NCBI GenBank assembly: GCA_958428365.1
Contig: CAUAFT010000016.1
Coordinates: 1-62,194 of the forward strand
DNA length: 62,194 nt
Source: an uncultured Lachnospiraceae bacterium
Lineage (GTDB): Bacteria; Bacillota; Clostridia; Lachnospirales; Lachnospiraceae
Reading direction: 5' to 3'
The position numbers were made by a program, and so were the translations under genes. The notes beneath the pieces were generated by a model. The model searched no databases. It saw only the letters and a list, made by a program, of their open reading frames with translations, and was not told the DNA's origin. Shown here piece after piece: positions 52,471 through 61,060 of the stretch. The first letter of the stretch is position 1. The number at the start of each line of letters is the position of its first letter.

Positions 52471-52942
52471 CTTCCCCTCCTCTGGTCTGAACCGCCACCT
52501 CGTTGATCCGATGCTTCAGATTCTCTGCAATCTTTTCCGCCTTCTCCAGTTCCAGATACCGGATAGTCACATCTCCTCCGGCTGTGGTAACCAACACCTT
52601 CCCCAGACCAAACATCCGGTCGATGGGTCCCCGCTCCACGGCAATCTTATGTAATCTCTCGATGGGTACGATATCTCTGCGGATAAAAAACAATCCCTCA
52701 ATGATATCGATACATTCTTCGTCAATGGCGTAGCGGTATCGGTTGTAACGAATCAGCGGATTGACCAAAAGTTCAAAGAGCATCAGGAGGCAGATGATAA
52801 GCACCACGATCCTGGCGATCCGGTTTTCCGCAAAAAAGATCCTCCATAGAAGCAGCGCCACCGCCGCCACGATCACGTCCCAGATCCCCGAAGCGACATA
52901 GATGCACTTCAATGCGTTACTGCTGAGTTTTTCGTAATTCAT
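52460..52942 (-). CDS. PH-domain membrane protein (YdbS-like)
   Basis: The 160-residue protein has two hydrophobic helices (about 20-65) and one bacterial PH domain: RRDIVPIERLHKIAVERGPIDR with VLVTTAGGDVTIRYLE. The ATG at 52942 follows AAGGAGGTAAT. The longer reading from 53017 translates through the dispersed repeat and is not used. It is first of the two-gene PH operon. Confidence 0.87.
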   Translation of the reverse strand: MNYEKLSSNALKCIYVASGIWDVIVAAVALLLWRIFFAENRIARIVVLIICLLMLFELLVNPLIRYNRYRYAIDEECIDIIEGLFFIRRDIVPIERLHKIAVERGPIDRMFGLGKVLVTTAGGDVTIRYLELEKAEKIAENLKHRINEVAVQTRGGEDDR

Positions 52943-52960
52943 ATTACCTCCTTGTGCTCC

Positions 52961-53022
52961 GCACATGGCGCTCCGCTTCGGATGCCATTCGGCGGGTATA
53001 ATAATGTCTGACGACATTATAT
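52961..53022 (-). repeat. Dispersed palindromic repeat, copy B
   Basis: In minus orientation this repeats copy A at 16351-16410: the palindrome ATAATGTC/GACATTAT, then ACCCGCCGAATGGCATCC with an AAGCGGAGC end. It differs from copy A by a 2-base insertion and a few substitutions. It lies just upstream of the PH gene pair and contains TATAAT-like sequence. Confidence 0.7.
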
Positions 53023-53073
53023 CATCACGCCGGGCATTTGTCTAAAATATCCGAAAGCGGATCTTCTTGCCGT

Positions 53074-55554
53074 CTATTCCACCCGCTGTATCCTCTCCAC
53101 CACCGTTTTCTTTCCTGTCAGCACACGGTAGGCGATCAGCGGGATCAGCACGCAGACTGCGGCGATGAACAGGACCATGCCAAGTACCGGGAGCGCCGGA
53201 ACTGCAAAGGCGATCTCCATATAATTCATGGACTGGTAGATCACATAGGTAATTCCAAGCCCCACTGTCGCCGTCAAGAGAAGAGACATCCCTGCAAACA
53301 ATATGCCCTCCCGAACTAACAGGGTCTTCACCTGGCGCCCTGTCATTCCAATGCTCTCCATGGTGGCAAGCTCCACCTGACGGCTCTGAATATTGCCCGA
53401 AACCGTATTGATATAATTCATGATTCCGATGAATGCCAGGATCAGGGCAATTCCAATCCCGACTCCCATCATGTTTCCCTGCATCTTTTCCACTTCTTTC
53501 ATGCTCTCTAACTTCGAGTCATAGGAAAAATCTTTGGAAAAGGAACTCTCTTTCATTAGATTTTTAATTTCCGTCTCCACAGCCTCATCATATTCCCTTT
53601 CATACTGAATACTTACCCGGTATGCATAAGGCTCCTCCACAATACCCTTTAAGAACGTATCGCTTACGATCAGAGTCATCTCACCGTTCAGAGCATAAAA
53701 GTTATCATCCACCAGACCCGCTATGGGAATCTGATACCTTGTTTCCTCCCTGCCGGGCAGATAAAAGTTTACACTCTTTCCCTCCAGCTTTTCCATATCA
53801 AAGTCCAGCCCATTGCGATGGAGGATTCCGCATCTTCCATTCAGAAAATCCTCCTCATCCACAGGACTCTCCATGGTGCTGTTCAGATATTCAAAGGTAC
53901 TTTTATCAATTCCAACCAGGCAGGAATCATACTTTTCCGGATGTGCCTGATAATCCTCATAGATCTCCTTGGGATCTCCAACCATCCACACCTCGCACAT
54001 TTCCCGCATCCACAGATCGGCAAAATCCGGCTCTGGCGGAACCACGATCCTTTCATTATACATCACATGGCTTTCCCTTGCCTTATCCCCAACCTGCTCT
54101 AAGAAGTCAGGGGTTAACAGCTGCTTCCAGTCGCTTCGCTCTTCCTTTTGCATCGTATCATTTTGGATCATCAGATCCGCATCCATATAATTGGATACGA
54201 TCGTCCGGGCTCCCTGGCTCTCGATCAGGGTAACCAGACACAGGAACACAGACAGGCTGGCTGCCAGAGACAGAACTACGATTCCCGTTTTCTTCTTATC
54301 CTTCGTCAACTGTTCCCCTGCCATCCTCCAAAGCAGACTTCCCCTTCCCGTCTTATGGGAATTTCTTTTGGTACTCAGAACGTGATATCCCAACGCCTCC
54401 ACCGGAGAGACTGCCGTCGCCATCTTCGCCGGTTTCCGGCTTCCCAGATAAATGGTAAGCGCCGCCACCAGAATGCTGACAAAAAAGATTGCCGGGTGAA
54501 ATGCCACCGAGATATTCTTCTCACGGATCCCAAGCATCTTTACCACGCCCGGAATCAGGAAGAACGAAACTGCCGTTCCAAGCAAAAGCCCTCCTCCTAT
54601 TCCAATACCTCCCACCAAAAGCATCTGCCTTTGCAGAAGCTGATGAATCTGCCTTCCTGTCATTCCCACGGTCCGCAGCAAACCATAATATCTCACATTT
54701 CCCGACACAGACAGATACAGGATATTGTAGATCAGTAAATAAGCGCTTAAGCAGGTAATCAAAATCAGCCCGATAAGTCCCAGTAAGATCTGAACCGAGG
54801 TCTCCGTCTCCGAGGTGATAAGATACCTCTGTTTTTTCTCCAGATTCAGACTTTTTTCCAACTCGCGCTGGGTCTTTTCGGATACAAGCCTGGATTTGAA
54901 TTTGATCCATAAAAATCCACGTCCCGGATCCTCCAGGGTAAATCCCGACTGGTCAAAAAAAGATTTGGACACATAAAATATTTCCGTATCTCCATACCCC
55001 TCCCACATACCGGATATGGTAAATGTTTTCGTATAAGTTCCAAGATTATTTGTATAGGTGATGGAAAAGGAGTCTCCGATCCCCAGATCCCCCAGTCCGC
55101 AGTCCTCCAGGGCATCCTTCGATGCCATTACCTCATTTTCCTTCTGCGGATAACTTCCCCGCACCCATTCCATTGACGGTTTTTCCAGAGTATTCCAGTC
55201 CTCCTCATCCGACCAGATAAAGGTGGTATGCAAGGTGTCATCCCACTCTGTCTCCTCAGCCCATGCCGCAAATCCCGTGACTCCGACAGCGCTGACCGCC
55301 GTATTTTTCCTGCATATTTCCCTCTGCTCTTCCGTAAAACCTCCATAGATGTAAGCATCATAGTCCGACCCTTTCATATGGAGACTCTGCAGTCTCTGCA
55401 TCTCAAAGAATGTGCTTCCAACCGTAAAGATACTGAACAACATAAACGTCGCCAGCAGGATCGCCACCATCATGAACAGATTTTTCCGCCGATTGCTCTT
55501 CAGGGAACGCTTCGCCATCCTGGTGATAATTCCTCCGTTATTATTCGCCAGCAT
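53074..55554 (-). CDS. FtsX-like ABC exporter permease
   Basis: Large permease of about 826 residues. One N-terminal helix (about 25-45), a long outer domain with many aromatic and acidic residues, then three helices near 265-375. A second helix, outer domain and three C-terminal helices follow (about 690-820), as in two fused FtsX/MacB-like halves. ATG codons at 55560 and 55554 are possible; the latter follows GGAAG by 8 bases. It overlaps the ATPase gene end. With the adjacent kinase and regulator this resembles a peptide-antibiotic sensing and detoxification module. Confidence 0.88.
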   Translation of the reverse strand: MLANNNGGIITRMAKRSLKSNRRKNLFMMVAILLATFMLFSIFTVGSTFFEMQRLQSLHMKGSDYDAYIYGGFTEEQREICRKNTAVSAVGVTGFAAWAEETEWDDTLHTTFIWSDEEDWNTLEKPSMEWVRGSYPQKENEVMASKDALEDCGLGDLGIGDSFSITYTNNLGTYTKTFTISGMWEGYGDTEIFYVSKSFFDQSGFTLEDPGRGFLWIKFKSRLVSEKTQRELEKSLNLEKKQRYLITSETETSVQILLGLIGLILITCLSAYLLIYNILYLSVSGNVRYYGLLRTVGMTGRQIHQLLQRQMLLVGGIGIGGGLLLGTAVSFFLIPGVVKMLGIREKNISVAFHPAIFFVSILVAALTIYLGSRKPAKMATAVSPVEALGYHVLSTKRNSHKTGRGSLLWRMAGEQLTKDKKKTGIVVLSLAASLSVFLCLVTLIESQGARTIVSNYMDADLMIQNDTMQKEERSDWKQLLTPDFLEQVGDKARESHVMYNERIVVPPEPDFADLWMREMCEVWMVGDPKEIYEDYQAHPEKYDSCLVGIDKSTFEYLNSTMESPVDEEDFLNGRCGILHRNGLDFDMEKLEGKSVNFYLPGREETRYQIPIAGLVDDNFYALNGEMTLIVSDTFLKGIVEEPYAYRVSIQYEREYDEAVETEIKNLMKESSFSKDFSYDSKLESMKEVEKMQGNMMGVGIGIALILAFIGIMNYINTVSGNIQSRQVELATMESIGMTGRQVKTLLVREGILFAGMSLLLTATVGLGITYVIYQSMNYMEIAFAVPALPVLGMVLFIAAVCVLIPLIAYRVLTGKKTVVERIQRVE

Positions 55555-56233
55555 ATGCATCACTTCCCTTCACGATCCTGCCATCCTCAATGCAGACGAT
55601 CCGGTCTGCCAACTGCGCCACATCCATATCATGGGTAATCAATACCACCGTCTGCTGATACTGCCCTGCTACCATTTTTAAAAGCCCCATCACATCATGG
55701 CTTGTTCCCGTATCCAGATTACCCGTTGGCTCATCCGCCAGCAGGATCGCCGGTTTTGCCACCAACGCCCTGGCGATCGCCACCCTCTGCTGCTGTCCGC
55801 CGGACAGGGTGTGGGGAAGCGCCTCGCACTTCTCCCGTAACATCAGAAGATCTATGATCCCGTCCACAAATTCCTCATCGATCACCCCGCCGTCCAACTC
55901 AATGGGCAGAACGATGTTTTCATAGACGTTCAGATCCGGCACCAGATTGTAACTCTGGAATACAAAGCCCACATTTCTCCTGCGGAAGATGGCAAGCTGC
56001 TCCGCATCCAGCTTTGACAGCTGCTTTCCGTCCACATAGACCTCCCCCTCCGTTGGAACGTCCAGTCCCCCCAGCATATGCAAAAGGGTGCTCTTCCCGC
56101 TTCCCGACTTGCCAATGATTGCCACGAACTCCCCCTCCAGGACGGAAAAATCCACGCCGTCCAATGCCTTTACCGTGTTCTCTCCAAGTCTGTAATATTT
56201 TCTCAATGCCTGTGTTTTCACTATTTCTTTCAT
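55541..56233 (-). CDS. ABC exporter ATPase (MacB/LolD type)
   Basis: ATPase of 230 residues: Walker A GKSGSGKSTLLHMLGG, signature LSGGQQQRVAIARAL, Walker B ILLADEPTGNLD. This is typical of MacB/LolD and Bce-type exporters. The ATG at 56233 has AAGGAG 8 bases upstream. It precedes the FtsX-like permease. Confidence 0.92.
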   Translation of the reverse strand: MKEIVKTQALRKYYRLGENTVKALDGVDFSVLEGEFVAIIGKSGSGKSTLLHMLGGLDVPTEGEVYVDGKQLSKLDAEQLAIFRRRNVGFVFQSYNLVPDLNVYENIVLPIELDGGVIDEEFVDGIIDLLMLREKCEALPHTLSGGQQQRVAIARALVAKPAILLADEPTGNLDTGTSHDVMGLLKMVAGQYQQTVVLITHDMDVAQLADRIVCIEDGRIVKGSDAYAGE

Positions 56234-56365
56234 ATCATGTTCTCCTTTCCCTGATACAACAAGCATATCTCCAAAAAATCACAAACCGCTCTCAATCAGA
56301 GATTCTCACAAAAGTGTGACAATTCACGGACAAGCCTTACCCCGGAATATCTTCGCCAGCTCCAT

Positions 56366-57286
56366 CTACTCATTTGGAAGATAGATCCGAAACTCCGAAC
56401 CCTCTCCCAGCTCTGAGCAAACCTCTATATAACCATTCTGCATCGTAATAATCTTTCTTGCCAGATACAGCCCCACGCCGATTCCGTTTTCCTCATGTAC
56501 CTCCGGCTCCCGGTAAAATCGTTGAAAGATCTGCGCCTGCCGTTCTTTCCGGATCCCCTTTCCATTATCCCGGATGCTGATCTTTGTGAAAAACTCCTGA
56601 ACGGATACCGCTATGGTAATGCTGCCTCCCTCCGCCGTATACTTTACGGCATTGTCCAGGATATTAAAGACTGCCTCTTCCGTCCATTTCCTGTCATACT
56701 TTGCCAGAAGCTCTTCTTCGCAGTCCACATACAGACTGATCCCCTTCTTCTCCGCCATGGGAACGATCGCCGCCACGGCACGTCCCAGCATGTCATAGAT
56801 CTTTCCCGTCTGCTGATGGATCTCTATGGTTCCGGTCTCAAGTCTGGACATCTTGACCATGCTTTGAATCAGAAAATCCAGCTTTTCTATCTGTCCTCTC
56901 ATTTTGAAGAGAAAGTCTGTCCTTTCTTCCGGATCCTCCACCCCATTCTCCAGAATCTCCAGGTATATTTTCATGTTGGCAACCGGCGTCTTTGTCTGGT
57001 GGGAAATATCGGATATCAGTTCCTTGATCTGTTTTTTCTCCTTCACATTTTTCTGATTTTGTCTCTCCCAGATACGCTGTAATTTTCGCAGCTTTTCATA
57101 GGTCTTATCCCACAAAGAATCCTCCAGCCCGCTGAATCCATCGATGCTCTTTTCCGATATCATGGCATCTAAGCATTGTTCCAGCTGCTTAGAAAACACA
57201 TAGATGTCTCTTTTTTGACGCTGCATCTTCCACAATAGGAGCAGGACTGCCAGGGCAAGACAGATAAAAAGTATTATTGTAACCAT
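56366..57286 (-). CDS. Sensor histidine kinase
   Basis: The 306-residue kinase has one clear N-terminal helix (about 3-20), a helical linker and no outer domain, then a HisKA domain with phospho-acceptor His in DISHQTKTPVAN (about 94), and a C-terminal ATPase domain (NILDNAVKYT, DNGKGI, GVGLYLARKI). With almost no outer sensor it may read the state of the neighbouring ABC permease. It overlaps the response regulator gene by 13 bases. Confidence 0.9.
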   Translation of the reverse strand: MVTIILFICLALAVLLLLWKMQRQKRDIYVFSKQLEQCLDAMISEKSIDGFSGLEDSLWDKTYEKLRKLQRIWERQNQKNVKEKKQIKELISDISHQTKTPVANMKIYLEILENGVEDPEERTDFLFKMRGQIEKLDFLIQSMVKMSRLETGTIEIHQQTGKIYDMLGRAVAAIVPMAEKKGISLYVDCEEELLAKYDRKWTEEAVFNILDNAVKYTAEGGSITIAVSVQEFFTKISIRDNGKGIRKERQAQIFQRFYREPEVHEENGIGVGLYLARKIITMQNGYIEVCSELGEGSEFRIYLPNE

Positions 57287-57942
57287 TGATATCCCATCCC
57301 GTATACGTTTGATATATATTTGTGTTCCTCATCCTCAATCTTTTTCCGCAGACGGTTGACATTGACCGCCAGGGCATGTTTGTCCACGAACTGCCCTCCG
57401 CTGTCCCACAACCGCTCCAGCAGTACGGAGTAAGTCAAAAGCTGTCCTCCATTCTCTGTGAAAAGCCGGAGCATCCGAAATTCTGTCGGCGTTACGGTGC
57501 ACTCCTCTCCCGCAACTTCCACCTTTGCCCTGTCAAAATTAATTTTTAAGAATCCGTCATCGTAAATGTTTTTTCCCGGATTTTCTGTTGTCTTTAAAAA
57601 TACGCCTATCTTTTTCAATAAGATATTGACGGAAAACGGCTTCGTGATATAGTCGTCCGCTCCCAGCTCATAGCCCCTTAGCGCGTCCTCCTCCAGATCC
57701 CTCGCCGTGAGAAAGAGCACCGGAAGCTCCCTCCTCTCCTTCACCCACCGGCATAATTCATAGCCTTCCCCGTCCGGCAGGTTCACGTCCACTAAAATCA
57801 TGTCTATACTTTTGCCTAGATATGTATTTTTTGCTTCTTCTAATGAATAAACTGATATGGTAGAATAATTCTCTTTTTTTAAAGCATAGGAGAGACCCTG
57901 ATTCAATTCTCTGTCATCTTCTACAATTAAGATCGTCTGCAT
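57274..57942 (-). CDS. OmpR-family response regulator
   Basis: 222 residues. Receiver domain with phospho-acceptor Asp in MILVDVNLPDG (about 53) and Lys in ITKPFS; C-terminal winged helix (about 130-220). AACAGAGGTGTATC precedes the ATG. It starts the regulator-kinase-ATPase-permease operon. A perfect 12-bp palindrome overlaps its promoter. Confidence 0.92.
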   Translation of the reverse strand: MQTILIVEDDRELNQGLSYALKKENYSTISVYSLEEAKNTYLGKSIDMILVDVNLPDGEGYELCRWVKERRELPVLFLTARDLEEDALRGYELGADDYITKPFSVNILLKKIGVFLKTTENPGKNIYDDGFLKINFDRAKVEVAGEECTVTPTEFRMLRLFTENGGQLLTYSVLLERLWDSGGQFVDKHALAVNVNRLRKKIEDEEHKYISNVYGMGYQWLQ

Positions 57943-57958
57943 GATACACCTCTGTTTT

Positions 57959-57991
57959 CATTCTATGTCTTTATTATACAGACATAGAATG
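57959..57991. promoter_or_regulatory. Perfect 12-bp palindrome over the response-regulator promoter
   Basis: CATTCTATGTCT (57959-57970) and AGACATAGAATG (57980-57991) flank a 9-base loop. On the minus strand the loop contains TATAAT (57978-57973), the likely -10 box of the regulator operon. A dimeric regulator could bind the arms. Confidence 0.6.
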
Positions 57992-58006
57992 GGGACTGCA
58001 AACTTT

Positions 58007-58045
58007 TATAATATGCTTAACCGGAGAGCCGGGGGACGTGCTCCC
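58007..58045 (+). promoter_or_regulatory. Promoter and leader of the small toxin-like gene
   Basis: TATAAT (58007-58012) is followed by a leader beginning near CTTAACCGGAGAGCC. The same bases occur in inverted orientation at the right end of the locus. No strong -35 box is seen. Confidence 0.45.
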
Positions 58046-58082
58046 ATCCGTTCCGATTCACTGCGGAAAGGGTGGTGCTTAT

Positions 58083-58169
58083 ATGATTTCGTGGAATGAC
58101 TTATTTTCTTTTGTCATGATGTTAGTGGCGGTGTTAACCTACATAGACAGCCGAGAACATAGAAAATAG
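58083..58169 (+). CDS. Small hydrophobic type I toxin-like peptide (28 aa)
   Basis: A 28-residue peptide with one hydrophobic helix (LFSFVMMLVAVLTYI) and a charged end (DSREHRK), the layout of Fst/TxpA or holin-like type I toxins. AAGGGTGGTG lies 5 bases before the ATG. It is shorter than the usual gene-calling cutoff. A terminator and an antisense promoter-like copy lie downstream. Toxicity is inferred from form and locus layout only. Confidence 0.65.
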   Translation: MISWNDLFSFVMMLVAVLTYIDSREHRK

Positions 58170-58212
58170 CCGTCCTGCTCTCTGCTAAACGTTTAGGAAC
58201 GGCTATTTCTGA
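58164..58212. terminator. Bidirectional terminator of the toxin-like locus
   Basis: AAATAGCCGT and ACGGCTATTT form a stem around a 25-base loop. It lies where sense and antisense transcripts converge. Confidence 0.6.
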
Positions 58213-58284
58213 TAGCTACTTTTAAATTACGCTGGAACGAGTGAGGTGCATTCACCTCCCGGCTCTCCTGTTAAGTATATTATC
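58165..58284 (-). ncRNA. Candidate antisense RNA of the toxin-like locus
   Basis: On the minus strand GATAAT (58284-58279) is followed by ACTTAACAGGAGAGCCGGG, nearly identical to the toxin leader. Transcription toward 58165 would overlap the toxin mRNA 3' end and end at the shared terminator. This is the layout of RNAI/RNAII of the par (Fst) systems. Confidence 0.5.
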
Positions 58285-58315
58285 ATGATGGGGAAGATAT
58301 TTCTAGTTGTTGAAA

Positions 58316-59458
58316 TTAGAGGGGATTTTTTCGGCGGCATACTGGAAGCCGCAGTTCAATATCTGTTCCTTTTTCGGAACTATTTGCTACCTGTACAGTG
58401 CCGCCGTGCAGCACGGCGATGTCTTTTACCAATGCAAGTCCAATCCCGGCACCGCCCATGACGCGGCTGCGGGATTTATCCACCCGCACAAAGGCGTCAA
58501 AGATGCTATTCCATTTTTCCTGGGGAATCCCGATGCCGGTGTCTGTCACGCGGAGGATGACGACGCCGTTTTCCGCTTTCACCCCTACGGTGACACGCCC
58601 ATTCGGACGGTTGTACTTGATGGCATTTTCCACCAAGTTATATACTGCCCGGTAAAGCAGCAGATCACTTCCAGTCAACTCTGCGTCGCCGGGCTCCTGA
58701 CAAAGTGTCACCTGTTTTTCCTCTGCCACCTGTGTCAGGTCGCAGAGGACTTCTTCCATGAGCGCGGCAAGAAAAACACGGTCGTTGCGCGGGGCTGTCC
58801 CCAAATCGGTCAGTTCAAGCAGCATTTCCACCAAATGAGAAAGCCTCTCTGTCTGCTCTGACGTCCGTTGTATTGCCTGTGCATATTCAGCGGTGGACGG
58901 GCTTTTTTTCTTTTGCAGTACGTCCAGGTCAGTACGCATTACAGCCAGTGGTGTTCGCAGTTCATGGGCGGCATTAGCGGAAAACTGGCGCTGTGTCTGA
59001 AATGCACGATCCAGCCGGGCCAGCATCCCGTTAAAGGAACGGGTCAGACGGTCGATCTCATCTTCCGTCTTGGGCTGTTCCAGCGGTTCGGACAAATTCT
59101 TCGCTTCGATTTCTTCCATACGGTCACTTAACTTCCGTACCGGATTCAGCGCCCTACCCGCCAGAAAATAGGTGAGAACGCTGGCAATCAAGATAACAGC
59201 CAACGTAATGAAAATACTCTGAATACGAAAGGCATTCGTTGCCTCTTGAATCTGCTCCTGCAGATAGGGATATAGACTGCCGGCGTCCAGCATAAAAGAG
59301 TTCTGTCCGTTAGGTGCAACTTCCACCATATAACCTTCAATTTCATGGATATGCAGGATGGCAGAATTGCTGATAAGCAGATTCAATAGCAGGCAGGCAG
59401 CCGTTACCAATATGGCGGTCATCAGGGTCAGCCGCCATTGTAAAGACAGCTTTTTCAC
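58316..59458 (-). CDS. Sensor histidine kinase with HAMP domain
   Basis: 380 residues. Two helices (about 10-32 and 80-103) bracket a short outer domain of about 45 residues. A HAMP segment, then HisKA with phospho-acceptor His in AAHELRTPLAVM (about 166), and the ATPase domain with NAIKYN, DTGIGI and GAGIGLALVK. The GTG start overlaps the regulator stop (GTGA), so they are coupled. It probably serves the divergent redox cassette. Confidence 0.9.
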   Translation of the reverse strand: MKKLSLQWRLTLMTAILVTAACLLLNLLISNSAILHIHEIEGYMVEVAPNGQNSFMLDAGSLYPYLQEQIQEATNAFRIQSIFITLAVILIASVLTYFLAGRALNPVRKLSDRMEEIEAKNLSEPLEQPKTEDEIDRLTRSFNGMLARLDRAFQTQRQFSANAAHELRTPLAVMRTDLDVLQKKKSPSTAEYAQAIQRTSEQTERLSHLVEMLLELTDLGTAPRNDRVFLAALMEEVLCDLTQVAEEKQVTLCQEPGDAELTGSDLLLYRAVYNLVENAIKYNRPNGRVTVGVKAENGVVILRVTDTGIGIPQEKWNSIFDAFVRVDKSRSRVMGGAGIGLALVKDIAVLHGGTVQVANSSEKGTDIELRLPVCRRKNPL

Positions 59459-60132
59459 ATCAACGACCCTCCGATCAGATATCCTTGTCCCACTTTGTTC
59501 TGAATAGGGTCATATCCCAGTGCAAAACGGAGTTTTTTGCGAAGGGAGGAAATATGCACCCGGATGGAATTGCTGAAGCTGTCCACGCTGCCGTCCCACA
59601 GGTGTTCCAGCATTTCCTCCTGGCTGATGATTTCTCCCTGGTGAAGCAGGAGATATTCGAGCAGGGAGGACTCCTTTCTGGTCAAGGATAAAGGCTGCCC
59701 TTTGGCATAGGCCGCCCTCGATTTGGTATCGAAGGAAACTTCACCGCACACAAGGCACATATCCTGCTGGACAAACTTTCGCCGGGTCAGGCTGCGTACA
59801 CGGGCCTCCAGTTCCTCAAAGTGGAAAGGCTTTGTAAGGTAGTCGTTGGCTCCCAGATCCAGCCCTTCCACCTTGTCCTTGATCTGGCTGCGGGCCGACA
59901 GGATCAACACACAGGTTTCCATGTCCTCTGCACGCAGCCGCCGCAGCACCTCCATGCCATCCATACCGGGCAAGTTCAAATCCAGCAGGATCAGGTCGTA
60001 ATGTTCTATACCGCACAGTTCCAGCGCCTGCGCGCCGTCCCCGCAGGTGTCCACCTCATAACCGTCTAAGCGCAGCCCCTCTGCAATCGAATTGCAGAGC
60101 GCCGGTTCATCTTCTATTATCAATAAACGCAT
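59455..60132 (-). CDS. OmpR-family response regulator
   Basis: 225 residues: receiver domain with Asp51 in LILLDLNLPGMDG, Lys in LTKPFHFEEL, and a C-terminal winged helix. The ATG at 60132 follows AAAGAGGTAAAATAC. It is divergent from the thioredoxin-like gene across 153 bases with TTAATCTT-like repeats, so it may regulate that cassette. Confidence 0.92.
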   Translation of the reverse strand: MRLLIIEDEPALCNSIAEGLRLDGYEVDTCGDGAQALELCGIEHYDLILLDLNLPGMDGMEVLRRLRAEDMETCVLILSARSQIKDKVEGLDLGANDYLTKPFHFEELEARVRSLTRRKFVQQDMCLVCGEVSFDTKSRAAYAKGQPLSLTRKESSLLEYLLLHQGEIISQEEMLEHLWDGSVDSFSNSIRVHISSLRKKLRFALGYDPIQNKVGQGYLIGGSLM

Positions 60133-60219
60133 GTATTTTACCTCTTTATTTTTTTTCATACAGTATAACATACCGCAGATAAAATTTCTGTTAATCTTCT
60201 TATAATTGAATCCTCCGTC

Positions 60220-60247
60220 TTAACAAAGATTTTATACCCTATATGAT
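60220..60247 (+). promoter_or_regulatory. Promoter of the redox cassette
   Basis: TTAACA and TATGAT are separated by 16 bases. Repeated TTAATCTT/TCTTAACA-like bases just upstream could bind the divergent response regulator. Confidence 0.45.
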
Positions 60248-60285
60248 AAAATACCCGCAGAACAGAAAAAAGGAGTTATTTTATC

Positions 60286-60902
60286 ATGAAAAAAAGCAAA
60301 AAAATTAGAGCCGCCGTGCTGGCCGGTGTAATGTCTTTGATGATTTTCAGCGGATGCAGCCTTAGGGAGTCGTCTGTCTCTTCTGAACAGCCGGATGCCG
60401 AACAATCGGCATCTGCGCCGTCTGCCGGAACTTCCGAAAAATCTGTGGGAGAATTCGCAACCAGGACGTCAACGGCAACACCTACACCAAAGAGATGTTT
60501 AAGGACTACGATTTAACGCTGGTGAATATCTACACCACATGGTGTACTCCCTGTGTAGAGGAAATGCCGGAACTTGATGCGTTATATAAGCAAATGAAGG
60601 ATAAAGGCGTGAACGTAATCGGCATTGTGCTGGATGTCCTGAATGAAAAGGGCGAGATCGTGCAAAACGATTTGGAACGGGCGCAGGAGTTAGTGAAACG
60701 CGCGGGCGTATCCTATCCCACACTGCTTCCCGACAGCACCTACATGAACGGCCGCCTCATCGGCATTGAAGGTTTCCCGGAGACATTCTTTGTCGATAAG
60801 GATGGAAACATTGTTGGAGAAACCTACAGCGGCAGCGGCGATCTGGAATATTGGACTTCGGTGGTAGAAAAAGAACTTGCCAAAGTCAAGGGAGGACACT
60901 GA
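60286..60902 (+). pseudogene. Thioredoxin-like (TlpA/ResA) lipoprotein, frameshifted
   Basis: The N-terminal part (60286-60516) has a signal sequence with lipobox LMIFSGCS and a Ser/Ala-rich linker. The C-terminal part (read from about 60450 in another frame, in-frame ATG at 60495) has the active site TTWCTPC followed by VEEMPELDALY, and a cis-Pro motif GFPETFFVD. The frames join near 60460-60466 (TTCGCAACC): restoring one A gives EFANQDVNGNTYTKEM, which reads through. This is a one-base deletion or a sequencing error. If intact, the protein would be an outer-face thiol reductase. AAAAGGAGTTATTTT precedes the ATG. Confidence 0.8.
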
Positions 60903-60903
60903 T

Positions 60904-61053
60904 ATGCGCCGCAACCTATCCTCCCGTTTAACCGGCGTGGGGGTGGCTGCCCTTGGTCTTGTGATGATGGGATATGGCATCTGGCGGGGTGAAATGGCAA
61001 CTGTACTGACGAAGGCAGTTCGCATCTGTTTGGAGTGTATTGGAATTGGATAA
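60904..61053 (+). CDS. CD1871A-family CXXC protein (49 aa)
   Basis: A 49-residue protein with one hydrophobic helix (VGVAALGLVMMGYGIW) and a CxxC-type end AVRICLECIGIG. This matches CD1871A-family proteins, a small unknown group in Clostridia. It starts one base after the thioredoxin gene stop and ends just before the Fe-S membrane protein. It is too short for most ORF filters. The CLEC pair next to the membrane suggests a thiol relay. Confidence 0.82.
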   Translation: MRRNLSSRLTGVGVAALGLVMMGYGIWRGEMATVLTKAVRICLECIGIG

Positions 61054-61060
61054 GAAGAAA

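Noticed and set aside
60440..60500. Programmed frameshift in the thioredoxin-like gene
   Set aside because: No slippery heptamer or downstream stem is visible; a single missing A explains the break better.
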